DNA from: Anaerolineae bacterium
GTDB taxonomy: Bacteria; Chloroflexota; Anaerolineae; Anaerolineales; Anaerolineaceae
Reading direction: 5' to 3'
Length of the DNA stretch: 64,000 bases
Assembly (NCBI GenBank): GCA_013178185.1
Contig: JABLXC010000001.1
Coordinates: 62,001 to 126,000 of the forward strand
Positions 51,155 to 59,653 of the stretch are shown piece by piece; positions within the stretch are counted from its first letter, which is position 1, and every line of letters starts with the position of its first letter. Both the position numbers and the translations under genes were made by a program. The notes under the pieces were generated by a model. It was given only the letters and a program-made list of their open reading frames with translations. It did not search any database and was not told where the DNA came from.

Positions 51155-52129
51155 ATGGTAAATCATCCTGCAATTGAGCTGGTGTGTGAACGTATTTCAA
51201 AGGACTTGATTGGAGGCGCGGCTGACACAGCAAAGGAAGTGATGAGCGCGTTTGCCCAAGTCGTTTTAGAGAGTAAGGCCTCATCACTTGAGGCTTTGTA
51301 TAAAGAAATGGATGCCGCCAGCCTGGCCGTACTAAAAGTATGTCCTTCGTTTGCCCCACCAATCAACGTTTTACACATGATGATGGGCACAATCGAAAGC
51401 GACCTTGAAAGTCGAACAAGTTTAGAAGAAGCCAAAAAACATCTGAAAGAGACTGAAAAAAGTTTTAACGCCTTCATGGAGACTGCTTTTGAGAAAATTG
51501 CAACCATCGGCGCCGAGCTGATCAAAGAGGGCGACAAAGTATTCATGTTTAGCATGACTTCTTCTGTTTGGAAGGTTTTGCGAAAAGCAAAAGCCCAAGG
51601 AAAAAATTTTACCGTCCTGGTGACAGAAGCGCGTCCAGGAAACGAAGGCCTCTGGACGGTTGATGAGATGCATAAGAGCGGTATTCCGGTTGAAGTGAGT
51701 ATTGACGCCTGTCTCGGCGAGTTGATCGCGCAGAGCAATATTGGGTTTGCCGGTGTCGATTCGGTTGCGGCGGATGGCTCGGTTTTCAATAAAGCCGGAA
51801 CCCTTCTTTCTGCTTTGGCGGCTCGTGAATATGGCGTTCCATTTTATTTTGTGACCGATACCTTAAAATTTGATACCGCCACATTACTTGGCTTGCCGTT
51901 CAGGTCAGAATTGGTCCATTACCACGAGATTTTTGGCGACAAAAAATACGATACTGGCGTAAAGGTGGTGGGAAGTTTATTTGACATAACTCCCCCTCGG
52001 CTGATTACCGCGATCATCACCGAACTGGGGCCTATACCCCCTTCGGCCTGCATTAATGTGATGTGGAATATGAAGCGCAGCAAGCGGATCAGCGAACTTC
52101 TGCCGGATTGGGCGCACAATAAGCTCTAA
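51155..52129 (+). CDS. eIF2B/MtnA-fold protein, copy 1
   Basis: A 324-residue protein of the IF-2B family, which includes eIF2B alpha/beta/delta, methylthioribose-1-phosphate isomerase (MtnA) and archaeal ribose-1,5-bisphosphate isomerase. It keeps 'VLVTEARPGNEG', 'SGIPVEVSIDA' and 'GVDSVAADGSVFNKAGT', so the family Asp in the 'GAD' position is kept. The catalytic Cys of the isomerases ('HC' motif) is replaced by Ser in 'FSMTSS'. It therefore may bind a sugar phosphate without the standard chemistry, or use another mechanism. The paralogue follows after 19 bases, suggesting a heteromer. RBS AAGGAGAAG. Confidence 0.78.
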   Translation: MVNHPAIELVCERISKDLIGGAADTAKEVMSAFAQVVLESKASSLEALYKEMDAASLAVLKVCPSFAPPINVLHMMMGTIESDLESRTSLEEAKKHLKETEKSFNAFMETAFEKIATIGAELIKEGDKVFMFSMTSSVWKVLRKAKAQGKNFTVLVTEARPGNEGLWTVDEMHKSGIPVEVSIDACLGELIAQSNIGFAGVDSVAADGSVFNKAGTLLSALAAREYGVPFYFVTDTLKFDTATLLGLPFRSELVHYHEIFGDKKYDTGVKVVGSLFDITPPRLITAIITELGPIPPSACINVMWNMKRSKRISELLPDWAHNKL

Positions 52130-52148
52130 AAAAATCGGAAACGATTCA

Positions 52149-53090
52149 ATGATAGCTCGAGAGGTTGTTCAACTAGCAGATCGTTTCCAAAAATTGGAAC
52201 TCCATGCCGCTCGCGGCGGGCGAGAAGTCCTGCGCGTTCTTTTGGAAATAATTGCGGAGAGACCAAAAAAGTCCGTTCGCGAGTTGGCTGACGAGGCGCG
52301 TGAGAATATTGCCTACTTGCTTAATTCACTTCCGCCCTATGCGCCTCCGCTCAATAGCATTAACCAGGTTCTGCTCATTCTAGAAGAAATGGAAACGATG
52401 CCTGTTGACCAACAGGAAGTAAAGCGGCGGTTGGCGGCGCTTCAACCGGATTCCCAAAACATAACTTTATTGCATAGAAAAATTGCAGATGGTTTAGCGG
52501 AAATTCTTCCACCCGAGCCAGCGATTTACACCCACACGCTTTCTGAGACCGTGCTGGGCGTCTTGTTAGAACTTCATCGGCTTGGGCGTCTAACTCGAGT
52601 AGTGGTTACCGAGTCTAGACCTAACAACGATGGATGGACTACAACGCGTCGCCTGGCAGATGAAGGTGTAGATGTTTCCTTGACGATTGATGCGGCTATG
52701 CCGGCGGCTATTGAACATTCCCACTTAATGGTGTCTGGATCTGAAATCATCCGCCCTGATGGCTCGATTGTCGGGAAGATTGGGACCCATCTGGCCGCTA
52801 TGGTCTGTCAGCGTTATCAAAAACCTCTATATGTAATTGCCGATAGCAATAAGATCTGCCCTGTTCCCTGGAAGAATTATTTTCTTAACCAATTCACAGA
52901 GGCAGATTTGGGAATACCTGCTTCAATCACTCCGCTCCAGGTGATTGGAAGTTATTTTGATATTACACCTGCCCACTATATTTGTGCGTATGTGACCGAG
53001 AAAGGTTTGTTATCCTCTCAAGAGATAGCAGAGAAAGTTAGAGAGATGAAAGTTAGTCAATGGTTAATTCGAAATCTAGAAGAGGGCTAG
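52149..53090 (+). CDS. eIF2B/MtnA-fold protein, copy 2
   Basis: A 313-residue divergent paralogue of the preceding protein, with 'VVVTESRPNNDG', 'VDVSLTIDAAM' and 'RPDGSIVGKIGTHLAAM'. Here both residues used by the isomerases have changed: the Cys is Thr ('THTLSE') and the Asp is Glu ('SGSEII'). That pattern is closer to the non-catalytic eIF2B regulatory subunits. An obligate partner or sensor role beside copy 1 is an inference. Codon use and composition match the rest of the operon. Confidence 0.75.
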   Translation: MIAREVVQLADRFQKLELHAARGGREVLRVLLEIIAERPKKSVRELADEARENIAYLLNSLPPYAPPLNSINQVLLILEEMETMPVDQQEVKRRLAALQPDSQNITLLHRKIADGLAEILPPEPAIYTHTLSETVLGVLLELHRLGRLTRVVVTESRPNNDGWTTTRRLADEGVDVSLTIDAAMPAAIEHSHLMVSGSEIIRPDGSIVGKIGTHLAAMVCQRYQKPLYVIADSNKICPVPWKNYFLNQFTEADLGIPASITPLQVIGSYFDITPAHYICAYVTEKGLLSSQEIAEKVREMKVSQWLIRNLEEG

Positions 53091-53106
53091 CGAAAGAGAG
53101 GCTTTT

Positions 53107-54177
53107 ATGATTGATCCAAGATGGCAGAAACTGGCCGACGTTCTGGTAAATTACTCAACCGCTGTCAAGAAGGGGGATCGAGTATTAATCACGATGATGG
53201 AAATTGATACTTTTCCACTCATGCGGGCAGTGTACGCTGCCGCTGTTAGAGCTGGGGGATTGCCATTTGTGGAATTTCAATCGGCCTATTTAGAAAGAGA
53301 CCTGATGAAAGAGGGAACTGACGAACAGGTTGATTGGATTTGTGAAATGCAGAAGATGGGAATGGAATGGGCTGATGTATATATCGGTTTGCGCGGCGCT
53401 CGCAATCCCAATGAATTTATTGATATTGCTCCAAAAACTCTTTCGGCCCACAAAAAAGCCTTGGGGCACATTTCGGCTATGCGGAATGAGCTTACGCGCT
53501 GGGTTTTAGTTCGGGTTCCCAACGAGTCGTTCGCCCAACAGGCTTCGAGCAGTCTGGATCATATGATGGAATTCTTCTTTAGCGCGACGCTGCGCGATTG
53601 GCAGGCAGAAGCGGAGCGTTGGCGGGAGATTTGCCGCGTTTTCCAGTCCGCTGAAAACGTAAGAATCGTCGGATTAAAAACCGACATCACCTTTTCGACA
53701 AAAGGCCGAATTTACGAAGTTGCTGACGGACACATGAACATGCCGGATGGAGAGATTTTTACCGCCCCTGTGGACGACAGCGCAGAAGGGCAAATCTATT
53801 TTGAATTTCCGGGCGTGTATATGGGACAGCTCGTGCATGGCATCAGCCTGGAGTTCAGAAAAGGAGTCGTGGTAAACGCGCATGCCGAGCAAAATGAAAG
53901 TCTTTTGCTCCAGTTACTGGACATGGATGAGGGTTCACGGCGGCTTGGAGAGTTTGGCGTGGGGGTAAATTTTGGTATTGATCGTTTTTCTTACGACATT
54001 CTTTTCGATGAAAAAATTGGCGGAACGATCCATTTAGCGCTTGGGCGAGCCTATAAAGAGTGTAATGGAATTAACCAATCTGCGCTTCATTGGGACATTA
54101 TCAAAGACTTGCGTGAAGAAGGGGCGATTTATCTGGATGGGAAAAAGATTTTTGAAAATGGGCGTTATTTCATCTAA
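53107..54177 (+). CDS. M29 aminopeptidase-like / NicX-like metalloprotein
   Basis: A 356-residue protein of the M29 (aminopeptidase T/AmpS) superfamily. The metal-site residues of the family are present: Glu in 'MPDGEIFTAP', Glu in 'RRLGEFGVGVN', His in 'GTIHLALG', Tyr in 'RAYKEC', and the His and Asp of 'ALHWDI'. True M29 peptidases are about 410 residues; this length is closer to the ring-cleaving dioxygenase NicX (2,5-dihydroxypyridine 5,6-dioxygenase), which shares this fold and the HxD ligands. Next to a molybdenum hydroxylase of the nicotinate type, a ring-opening role is as plausible as peptidase activity. I cannot decide between them. Confidence 0.75.
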   Translation: MIDPRWQKLADVLVNYSTAVKKGDRVLITMMEIDTFPLMRAVYAAAVRAGGLPFVEFQSAYLERDLMKEGTDEQVDWICEMQKMGMEWADVYIGLRGARNPNEFIDIAPKTLSAHKKALGHISAMRNELTRWVLVRVPNESFAQQASSSLDHMMEFFFSATLRDWQAEAERWREICRVFQSAENVRIVGLKTDITFSTKGRIYEVADGHMNMPDGEIFTAPVDDSAEGQIYFEFPGVYMGQLVHGISLEFRKGVVVNAHAEQNESLLLQLLDMDEGSRRLGEFGVGVNFGIDRFSYDILFDEKIGGTIHLALGRAYKECNGINQSALHWDIIKDLREEGAIYLDGKKIFENGRYFI

Positions 54178-54256
54178 GCCTGGAGGAGGTGATTCGCAAG
54201 ATTGAAAGAACATTTGGGTTCAAGAAATGTATTTTATGACAAATTAGGAGGAAGAA

Positions 54257-55588
54257 ATGTTCAGAAAAATCGGTTATTTCACAATTGTGGTCTTGGTTGT
54301 CTGCGGTGTGCTTCTTGCTGCATGTCAGCCCCAGGCAACGCCAACCGCCGTAGCGGAGAAAGAATCTCCCACAAAGGAAACAACAGGCGCCACAGAAGCA
54401 GTTGCTCCCACTCAAGCGCCTGCTGCCGAGGTGGTTGAGATTACGTATATGCGTCAGGCGGATAACCCAGATATCGAGCTTGATTTTGTGAAGGAATTTG
54501 AAGCTCAAAATCCAAATATTAAAGTAAAAGTTGACAGCGTGCCTGCTAACGACAATTACAACAAATTGGTGTTAACAACGAACGCTGGCAATCCACCAGA
54601 TGTATTTATGTCCTTCTGGACTGCTTCTGCAGTGTCGAACAACCTGATCATGTCGCTTGAAGATTATGTAAACAAAGAGGACTTCAATAAGCGATTCACC
54701 ACGGCTGGTCAAAGCTATGCAAAATATCAAGATAAGATCTATGCTATTCCGTGGCGTGCGGGAGCTTCGGTCTTTTTGTTGAACTGCAAAATGTTTAAGG
54801 AAGCAGGGGTTGAGATACCGAAACTTGGTTGGACGTGGGATGATCTTACCGAGATTTCTAAGAAGCTGACAAATAAAGAGAAGGGCACCTATGGCTTTGG
54901 TTTAGTAGGTTCTTCAACCGACTATGCCACAGAATGGCAGTTCTGGCCTTTCTTGCTTCAGGCAGGAGGCAAGATTATCGAGAACAATCGCGCGGCATTC
55001 AACAACGAGGCTGGCGTCAAAGCCTTGGAATACTTGATCAGCCTCAAGCCTTACATCCCAGAAGGCTTTACCAGCATGGATCTCAACCAGCTGGTAGACT
55101 TGATGGTCAGCGACAAGGTGGCCATGTTTCAAGATGGGCCATGGTTTATTGGCATCATTCAGAGCGGGCATCCAGATTTCGAGATATGCGTTGCACCTAT
55201 GACCGTTGGCGCTGTTCCAGGAAACATCACCGGCGGGACTGCTTTGGGGATTTCCCCGCTTTCTAAGCATAAGGATGAAGCCTGGAAGTTTATCGAGTTC
55301 ATGACCAGCGACGATGTATTAATCCGCTGGAATGAGGCGACGAATAATATGCCGCCAAATGTGGCCGCCTTAGAACGCCCTATGTTCAAGGAAGGTCCTT
55401 TGTCGGTAGCAGCTCAAGCTGTGGTCCAACCGGGCGTTATCCCTGCGAACCAATATCCAGAGAGCGATGCGCTTAATGCGATCATGCGCAACTATCTCCA
55501 GGCGGCCTATCTTGGCCAGATGACGCCCAAGGAAGCGCTGGATAAAGCCGCACAGGAGTGGGACGCGATCCTTCAAAAATATGATTAA
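54257..55588 (+). CDS. ABC transporter sugar-binding lipoprotein (CUT1 type)
   Basis: A 443-residue family 1 extracellular solute-binding protein. Signal sequence with lipobox 'LLAAC' (C23), then a low-complexity Thr/Ala/Glu linker to about residue 60, then the binding domain ('FVKEFEAQNPNIKVKVDSV', 'YAIPWRAGA', 'GITGG'-like hinge). Such proteins bind oligosaccharides, glycerol phosphates and related glycosides. It is followed by a stem-loop and two permease genes, and no ATPase gene is in the operon. An AGGAGGAAG site precedes the ATG. Confidence 0.9.
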   Translation: MFRKIGYFTIVVLVVCGVLLAACQPQATPTAVAEKESPTKETTGATEAVAPTQAPAAEVVEITYMRQADNPDIELDFVKEFEAQNPNIKVKVDSVPANDNYNKLVLTTNAGNPPDVFMSFWTASAVSNNLIMSLEDYVNKEDFNKRFTTAGQSYAKYQDKIYAIPWRAGASVFLLNCKMFKEAGVEIPKLGWTWDDLTEISKKLTNKEKGTYGFGLVGSSTDYATEWQFWPFLLQAGGKIIENNRAAFNNEAGVKALEYLISLKPYIPEGFTSMDLNQLVDLMVSDKVAMFQDGPWFIGIIQSGHPDFEICVAPMTVGAVPGNITGGTALGISPLSKHKDEAWKFIEFMTSDDVLIRWNEATNNMPPNVAALERPMFKEGPLSVAAQAVVQPGVIPANQYPESDALNAIMRNYLQAAYLGQMTPKEALDKAAQEWDAILQKYD

Positions 55589-55617
55589 TTAAGATCATCG
55601 TCTAATTATCAAAAACC

Positions 55618-55646
55618 AGTAGGGGCGAAAGTATTTCGCCCCTACT
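55618..55646 (+). repeat. Perfect 13-bp stem-loop between binding protein and permease genes
   Basis: Bases 55618-55630 pair without mismatch with 55634-55646 around a 3-base loop; the core reads AGTAGGGGCGAAA. There is no T-run after it (ACAAAAACC), so it is not a classical terminator. It could protect the upstream mRNA so that more binding protein than permease is made. The sequence also resembles dispersed GTAGGGGCG-type palindromic repeats of bacterial genomes. Confidence 0.8.
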
Positions 55647-55672
55647 ACAAAAACCTTGCCAAAAATAAAACT

Positions 55673-56548
55673 ATGCCAAGATTAAGAATATCTTCTGCCT
55701 ATTGGTTCATTTTGCCTGCCATGTTTTTCTTTACATTGCTGGCAATATATCCTAGTTTTTTTGTTCTCTTTCTAAGCTTCTTTGCGCATGGTAAGGGAGC
55801 AAATATTTCCGTTGCGCTTCCCAATCTTTCAAACTTTATTGCGGTTTGGAAGGATCCAAACTTCGGAAAAATTTTATCTCAAACGCTTTTTTATGCGGGC
55901 GGCGCAACGATCTTACATATTCTGTTAGGCTTTACCTTTGCGCTTTTATTAAACATATTGCCCCTCAATCCGTTTTTCATTCGGACAATGAGAACTGTAT
56001 TTCTAATCCCGTGGGCAATCACTCCTACGGTTGTGGCAATTTTATTTCGGCTTATTCTTCATCCACAAGTTGGACCGATTGCAATTTTTCTTAAATCCAT
56101 GGGGTCGCCGATCATGTTTGGCCCTTTAGGACAACCGGCGTATGCATTACTGTCTGTGACGCTTACCAATGTATGGATGTTTACGCCTTTTTATATGTTG
56201 ATGATTTTATCAGCTTTGCAGGCCATTGATCCAGGATTGTATGAGGCTGCAGTTGTAGATGGCGCCAGCGGTTCCCAGCAAGTATTTTTTATAACGATCC
56301 CAATGATTAGGAATACATTGTTGACGCTCGGAATGTTCGATTTTGTCTCAACAGCCGCATATTTTGACCTGACCTGGATTATGACGCAGGGCGGGCCGGT
56401 TAGAACATCCGAAATTGTCCCGACCTGGGTCTATCGAACGGCCTTTCAGTCTTTTGAGTTTGGCAAAGCTTCGGCAATTGGTTTGATTCTGTTTTTGATA
56501 TCAGTGACTGTATCCATTATCGTCCTGCGAGCTTTAGATAAGGAGTAG
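55673..56548 (+). CDS. Sugar ABC transporter permease (MalF/UgpA-like)
   Basis: A 291-residue protein with six hydrophobic helices and the EAA loop 'EAAVVDGASGSQQVFFITIP' near residue 200, the site that docks the ATPase. It is the first of two CUT1 permeases and directly precedes the second (3 bases apart). The cargo is not predictable, but the operon links it to the FGGY kinase and the molybdenum hydroxylase. Confidence 0.9.
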   Translation: MPRLRISSAYWFILPAMFFFTLLAIYPSFFVLFLSFFAHGKGANISVALPNLSNFIAVWKDPNFGKILSQTLFYAGGATILHILLGFTFALLLNILPLNPFFIRTMRTVFLIPWAITPTVVAILFRLILHPQVGPIAIFLKSMGSPIMFGPLGQPAYALLSVTLTNVWMFTPFYMLMILSALQAIDPGLYEAAVVDGASGSQQVFFITIPMIRNTLLTLGMFDFVSTAAYFDLTWIMTQGGPVRTSEIVPTWVYRTAFQSFEFGKASAIGLILFLISVTVSIIVLRALDKE

Positions 56549-56551
56549 GCC

Positions 56552-57385
56552 ATGTTAATTTCCCGTATTCCGGGTTGGCTCAAAGTAGTTTGTTATTGTG
56601 GTTTGTCATTGTTGGCTGTAATCTATATATCCCCTTATCTTTGGATGATTATGTCCTCATTCCGGCCGTCCACGGAACCATTTGCTTTAAGGATAATTCC
56701 TCGTTCATGGACGATCATGAATTATATTAACACGCTTCAGGACAAAGAGTTTTTGACCTCTGCGTTCAACAGCTTTAAGGTCGCCTCGATTTCTGCCAGT
56801 TTGGCGCTTTTACTTGGGATCCCTGCCGGTTATAGCTTTGCCAGGTTTCGGTTTTCTGGTCGTGATCTCATGATGAGTTTTTTGATGGTCGTTCCCACCT
56901 TCCCTGGAATCCTGTTGGCAATTACTCTGTTTGTGATGGCTGTGAAATTAGGGCTTTATGACACTCACTATCCGTTAATTCTCGCCAACACATTAATCAA
57001 TTTGCCTTTTACCATTTGGAATTTAAGGACAGTATTTGAAGCCACTACGCGTGAAATTGAAGAGTCGGCGATGGTGGAAGGTTGCAGTCGTCTGCTGGCC
57101 CTCATCAAGGTGGTGCTGCCAATTACCTTGCCAGGACTGGCTTCTACTTTTGCATTTGTTTATATTCTTTCATGGAATGAGTACCTGTTCGCGACCACAT
57201 TTATCTCGACGGGTGAAAAACGGTTAATCACAACTACGATGGCAGCTGCAATTGGACAATTTAATGTAAATTACGCCAAACTTATTCCAGCGGCAATTCT
57301 GTCTACTCTTCCATTAATCGTCTTGTTTATGCTTATTCAGCGCTACATTATCAAGGGCCTTGCGATGGGAAGCACAAAAGGATAA
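56552..57385 (+). CDS. Sugar ABC transporter permease (MalG/UgpE-like)
   Basis: A 277-residue permease with six helices and the EAA-type loop 'ESAMVEGCSRLLALIKVVLP' near residue 170. It pairs with the previous gene to make the membrane channel. Only 4 bases separate it from the molybdenum-hydroxylase gene. Since no ATP-binding gene is found here, the transporter must use an ATPase encoded elsewhere, as CUT1 systems sharing MsmK/MsiK do. Confidence 0.9.
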   Translation: MLISRIPGWLKVVCYCGLSLLAVIYISPYLWMIMSSFRPSTEPFALRIIPRSWTIMNYINTLQDKEFLTSAFNSFKVASISASLALLLGIPAGYSFARFRFSGRDLMMSFLMVVPTFPGILLAITLFVMAVKLGLYDTHYPLILANTLINLPFTIWNLRTVFEATTREIEESAMVEGCSRLLALIKVVLPITLPGLASTFAFVYILSWNEYLFATTFISTGEKRLITTTMAAAIGQFNVNYAKLIPAAILSTLPLIVLFMLIQRYIIKGLAMGSTKG

Positions 57386-57389
57386 GAAA

Positions 57390-58661
57390 ATGCCCATTAA
57401 TATCGCCACGCTAAATTCGGTGTATCGTTCTTCCTTGCCAAAAACCACAGGAGAGGCTAAATACGTCAGCGATTTGCACGTCCCAGGGGCTCTCTATGGC
57501 CATGTAGTGAGAAGCCCCTATCCTCACGCCCGAATTGTGAACATTGATGTTTCTGCTGCTAAGCGCACCTCCGGCGTTCATGCTGTGATCACTGCCAAAG
57601 ATATTCCAGGAGTCAACCGAATTGGCAAGACCCGACTAGACCAGCCGATATTATCTGACGATAAAGTGCGTTCTTACCTGGATGCCGTCGTATTGATTGC
57701 AGCGATTGATGAAGACGCTGCCCGGGAGGCCGAAAGTAAAATCAAATGGGAGTTTGACCCACTGCCGCCGTTGTTCTCCATAGAAGATGCGACTGCACCT
57801 GGCGCGCCTCTAATCCACGAAGATTGCCCACAAAATATTTTGAAGCAAATAAACTTATCAAAAGGGGACGTGGAAATTGGGTTCCGGGAAGCTGATATTG
57901 TCTTTGAGAATTCTTATAAAACGCCTGCTATCGAACATTGTTATTTAGAATTGGACAATGGGCTGATATCGCCAGATCCTTCTGGGACATATGTCATCTG
58001 GGTGGGGTGTCATAACGTTTACTCAGAAAGATTAATTGCTTCTACGGTGTTAGATATTCCTGAAGAAAAAGTTATGGTAATTCAACCTTATACGGGTGGA
58101 TCTTTTGGGGGAAAGGACGATGGTTTGGTTACGGCCTATTTAGCGCTTCTTGCTTGTCATTCTCAAAAACCAGTTCGCATCAATTTCACCCGTGAGGAAG
58201 AGTTCATCGCCCATACCAAGCGTCACCCCCAATGGATTAATCTGCGGATGGGGTTGCGCAAGGACGGAACGATCACCGCTGTTCAATTTGATATTAAGAC
58301 CGATACAGGAGCGTATGCCCATTGGGCGGAGGGTATTTTTTCGTTTGCCTCGATTGGCGCAAGTGGTCCCTATCGAATACCTCACCAGAAAGTAGATACA
58401 ACGATTGTTTACACCAATAACATTCCAATGGGGGCTATGCGAGCCTGGGGAATTCCTGGCGTAACCTTTGCTATGGAAAGTCACCTCGATCAGGCTGCTC
58501 ATCTCCTGTCAATCCATCCATTAGAGTTGCGCTGGAAGAATGCGGCAATAGAAGGCGACACCATGATTACTGGTTCTGCTTTTCCTCCTGGAATTCACAT
58601 TAAAGAGGTAATTAAAGCTGCCGCTGATAGCGCAGGCATTATTCTGTCAGGTCAAAGGTGA
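57390..58661 (+). CDS. Molybdenum hydroxylase large subunit, N-terminal half (NdhL-like)
   Basis: A 423-residue protein corresponding to the first half of xanthine-dehydrogenase-type Mo subunits: the a/b hammerhead domain ('YVSDLHVPGALYGHVVRSPY') and the first molybdopterin-binding domain with 'GGSFGGKDDG', 'TREEEFIAHTKRHP' and 'MGAMRAWGIPG', where family members usually have RGFG. It stops at a TGA at 58659-58661 at the normal boundary between the two Mo-binding domains. The second half begins 3 bases later in the same frame. The sum, 750 residues, equals one usual subunit. A natural split like NdhL/NdhM of nicotinate dehydrogenase in Eubacterium barkeri is the best explanation. Confidence 0.85.
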   Translation: MPINIATLNSVYRSSLPKTTGEAKYVSDLHVPGALYGHVVRSPYPHARIVNIDVSAAKRTSGVHAVITAKDIPGVNRIGKTRLDQPILSDDKVRSYLDAVVLIAAIDEDAAREAESKIKWEFDPLPPLFSIEDATAPGAPLIHEDCPQNILKQINLSKGDVEIGFREADIVFENSYKTPAIEHCYLELDNGLISPDPSGTYVIWVGCHNVYSERLIASTVLDIPEEKVMVIQPYTGGSFGGKDDGLVTAYLALLACHSQKPVRINFTREEEFIAHTKRHPQWINLRMGLRKDGTITAVQFDIKTDTGAYAHWAEGIFSFASIGASGPYRIPHQKVDTTIVYTNNIPMGAMRAWGIPGVTFAMESHLDQAAHLLSIHPLELRWKNAAIEGDTMITGSAFPPGIHIKEVIKAAADSAGIILSGQR

Positions 58662-58664
58662 CGA

Positions 58665-59648
58665 ATGAAGAAACGCGGGATTGGATTTGCCTGTTCTGCC
58701 CAAGGGGTAAATTATCACTTTGGACATGAAGATGTGTCCAAAGTTCAATTGTTGGTTGATAGCGATAATGTGCTACGAATACGCACAGCGGCATCGGATA
58801 TTGGACAAGGGCTGGAGGCCATTCTTATAAATATCGTTTCTGTTGCGTTGAATGGCTTTCCTCCAGAAAAGATTCGTTGGGAAGGGTCAAACACAACTTC
58901 TCCTGAAGCAGGCGGGACTGGCGCCTCACGTCAAACCACTTTGACAGGCAATGCATTGCATCAAGCCTGCGAGCATCTAAAATCTCTTATTCGTTCAATT
59001 GCCGCGGAGCATTTCGATTGTCCTCCAGATTCAATCGAAATTCACGGAGAAAACGTACTGTCAAAAGACAAAATCATACCCCTATCTGAAATTTTTCTGC
59101 AAGCTCGTGATTTGGGGATGTCCCTGGAAGTCACCGGAAGCTTCAAAGCCCCGATGACAACAGCTCTTTCTGAAGATGGAAGAGGCTTTCTCCCAGTTAA
59201 CCAGTTTGGTTATGCAGCTCATATTGTGGAACTGGAAGTGGACACAACCACAGGAGAAGTTACGATTTTGACTGTAAAAGCCTTTCATGATGCAGGTACG
59301 ATCTTGAACCCAATAGGAGCGGCTGGCCAGGTGGAAGGCGCGTGCGTAATGGGTATGGGTTTTGCTTTGTGTGAAGAGTATGTTCTTGCTGAGGGCAAAC
59401 CAGTCAATGTTGGATTTACTAATTACTTGATCCCCAGTCTGGCGGACACGCCAAATATCCAGATAAATTTCCTTTCAATTCCATCTCCCATTGGCGATCT
59501 TGGGGTAAAAGGGTTAGCGGAAGCGCCCACGGCTACCATAGTCCCTGCAATTGCAAATGCGATTTTCAATGCAATTGGGGCGAGAGTCACTCACCTTCCT
59601 GCCACACCTGATCGTGTCTTATCCGCCATAAAGGAGGCGCAAGAATAA
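58665..59648 (+). CDS. Molybdenum hydroxylase large subunit, C-terminal half (NdhM-like)
   Basis: A 327-residue protein carrying the second molybdopterin-binding domain: 'TAASDIGQGLEAIL', 'SPEAGGTGASRQTT' and 'GVKGLAEAPTATIVPAIANA', whose Glu lies where the catalytic base Glu of xanthine dehydrogenase is. It starts with 'MKKRGIGFACS', which in one-piece relatives runs on directly from the first half. All blocks are intact, arguing against a dead gene. It must assemble with the preceding protein to form one active site. Confidence 0.85.
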   Translation: MKKRGIGFACSAQGVNYHFGHEDVSKVQLLVDSDNVLRIRTAASDIGQGLEAILINIVSVALNGFPPEKIRWEGSNTTSPEAGGTGASRQTTLTGNALHQACEHLKSLIRSIAAEHFDCPPDSIEIHGENVLSKDKIIPLSEIFLQARDLGMSLEVTGSFKAPMTTALSEDGRGFLPVNQFGYAAHIVELEVDTTTGEVTILTVKAFHDAGTILNPIGAAGQVEGACVMGMGFALCEEYVLAEGKPVNVGFTNYLIPSLADTPNIQINFLSIPSPIGDLGVKGLAEAPTATIVPAIANAIFNAIGARVTHLPATPDRVLSAIKEAQE

Positions 59649-59653
59649 CCTTT

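Noticed and set aside
58650-58680. Selenocysteine TGA joining the two Mo-subunit halves
   Set aside because: No SECIS-like hairpin is evident after the TGA, an ATG follows 3 bases later, and the position is a domain linker rather than an active site.
57390-59648. Pseudogene call for the split Mo subunit
   Set aside because: Both halves keep all motifs and the split is at a domain border, with a known natural precedent.
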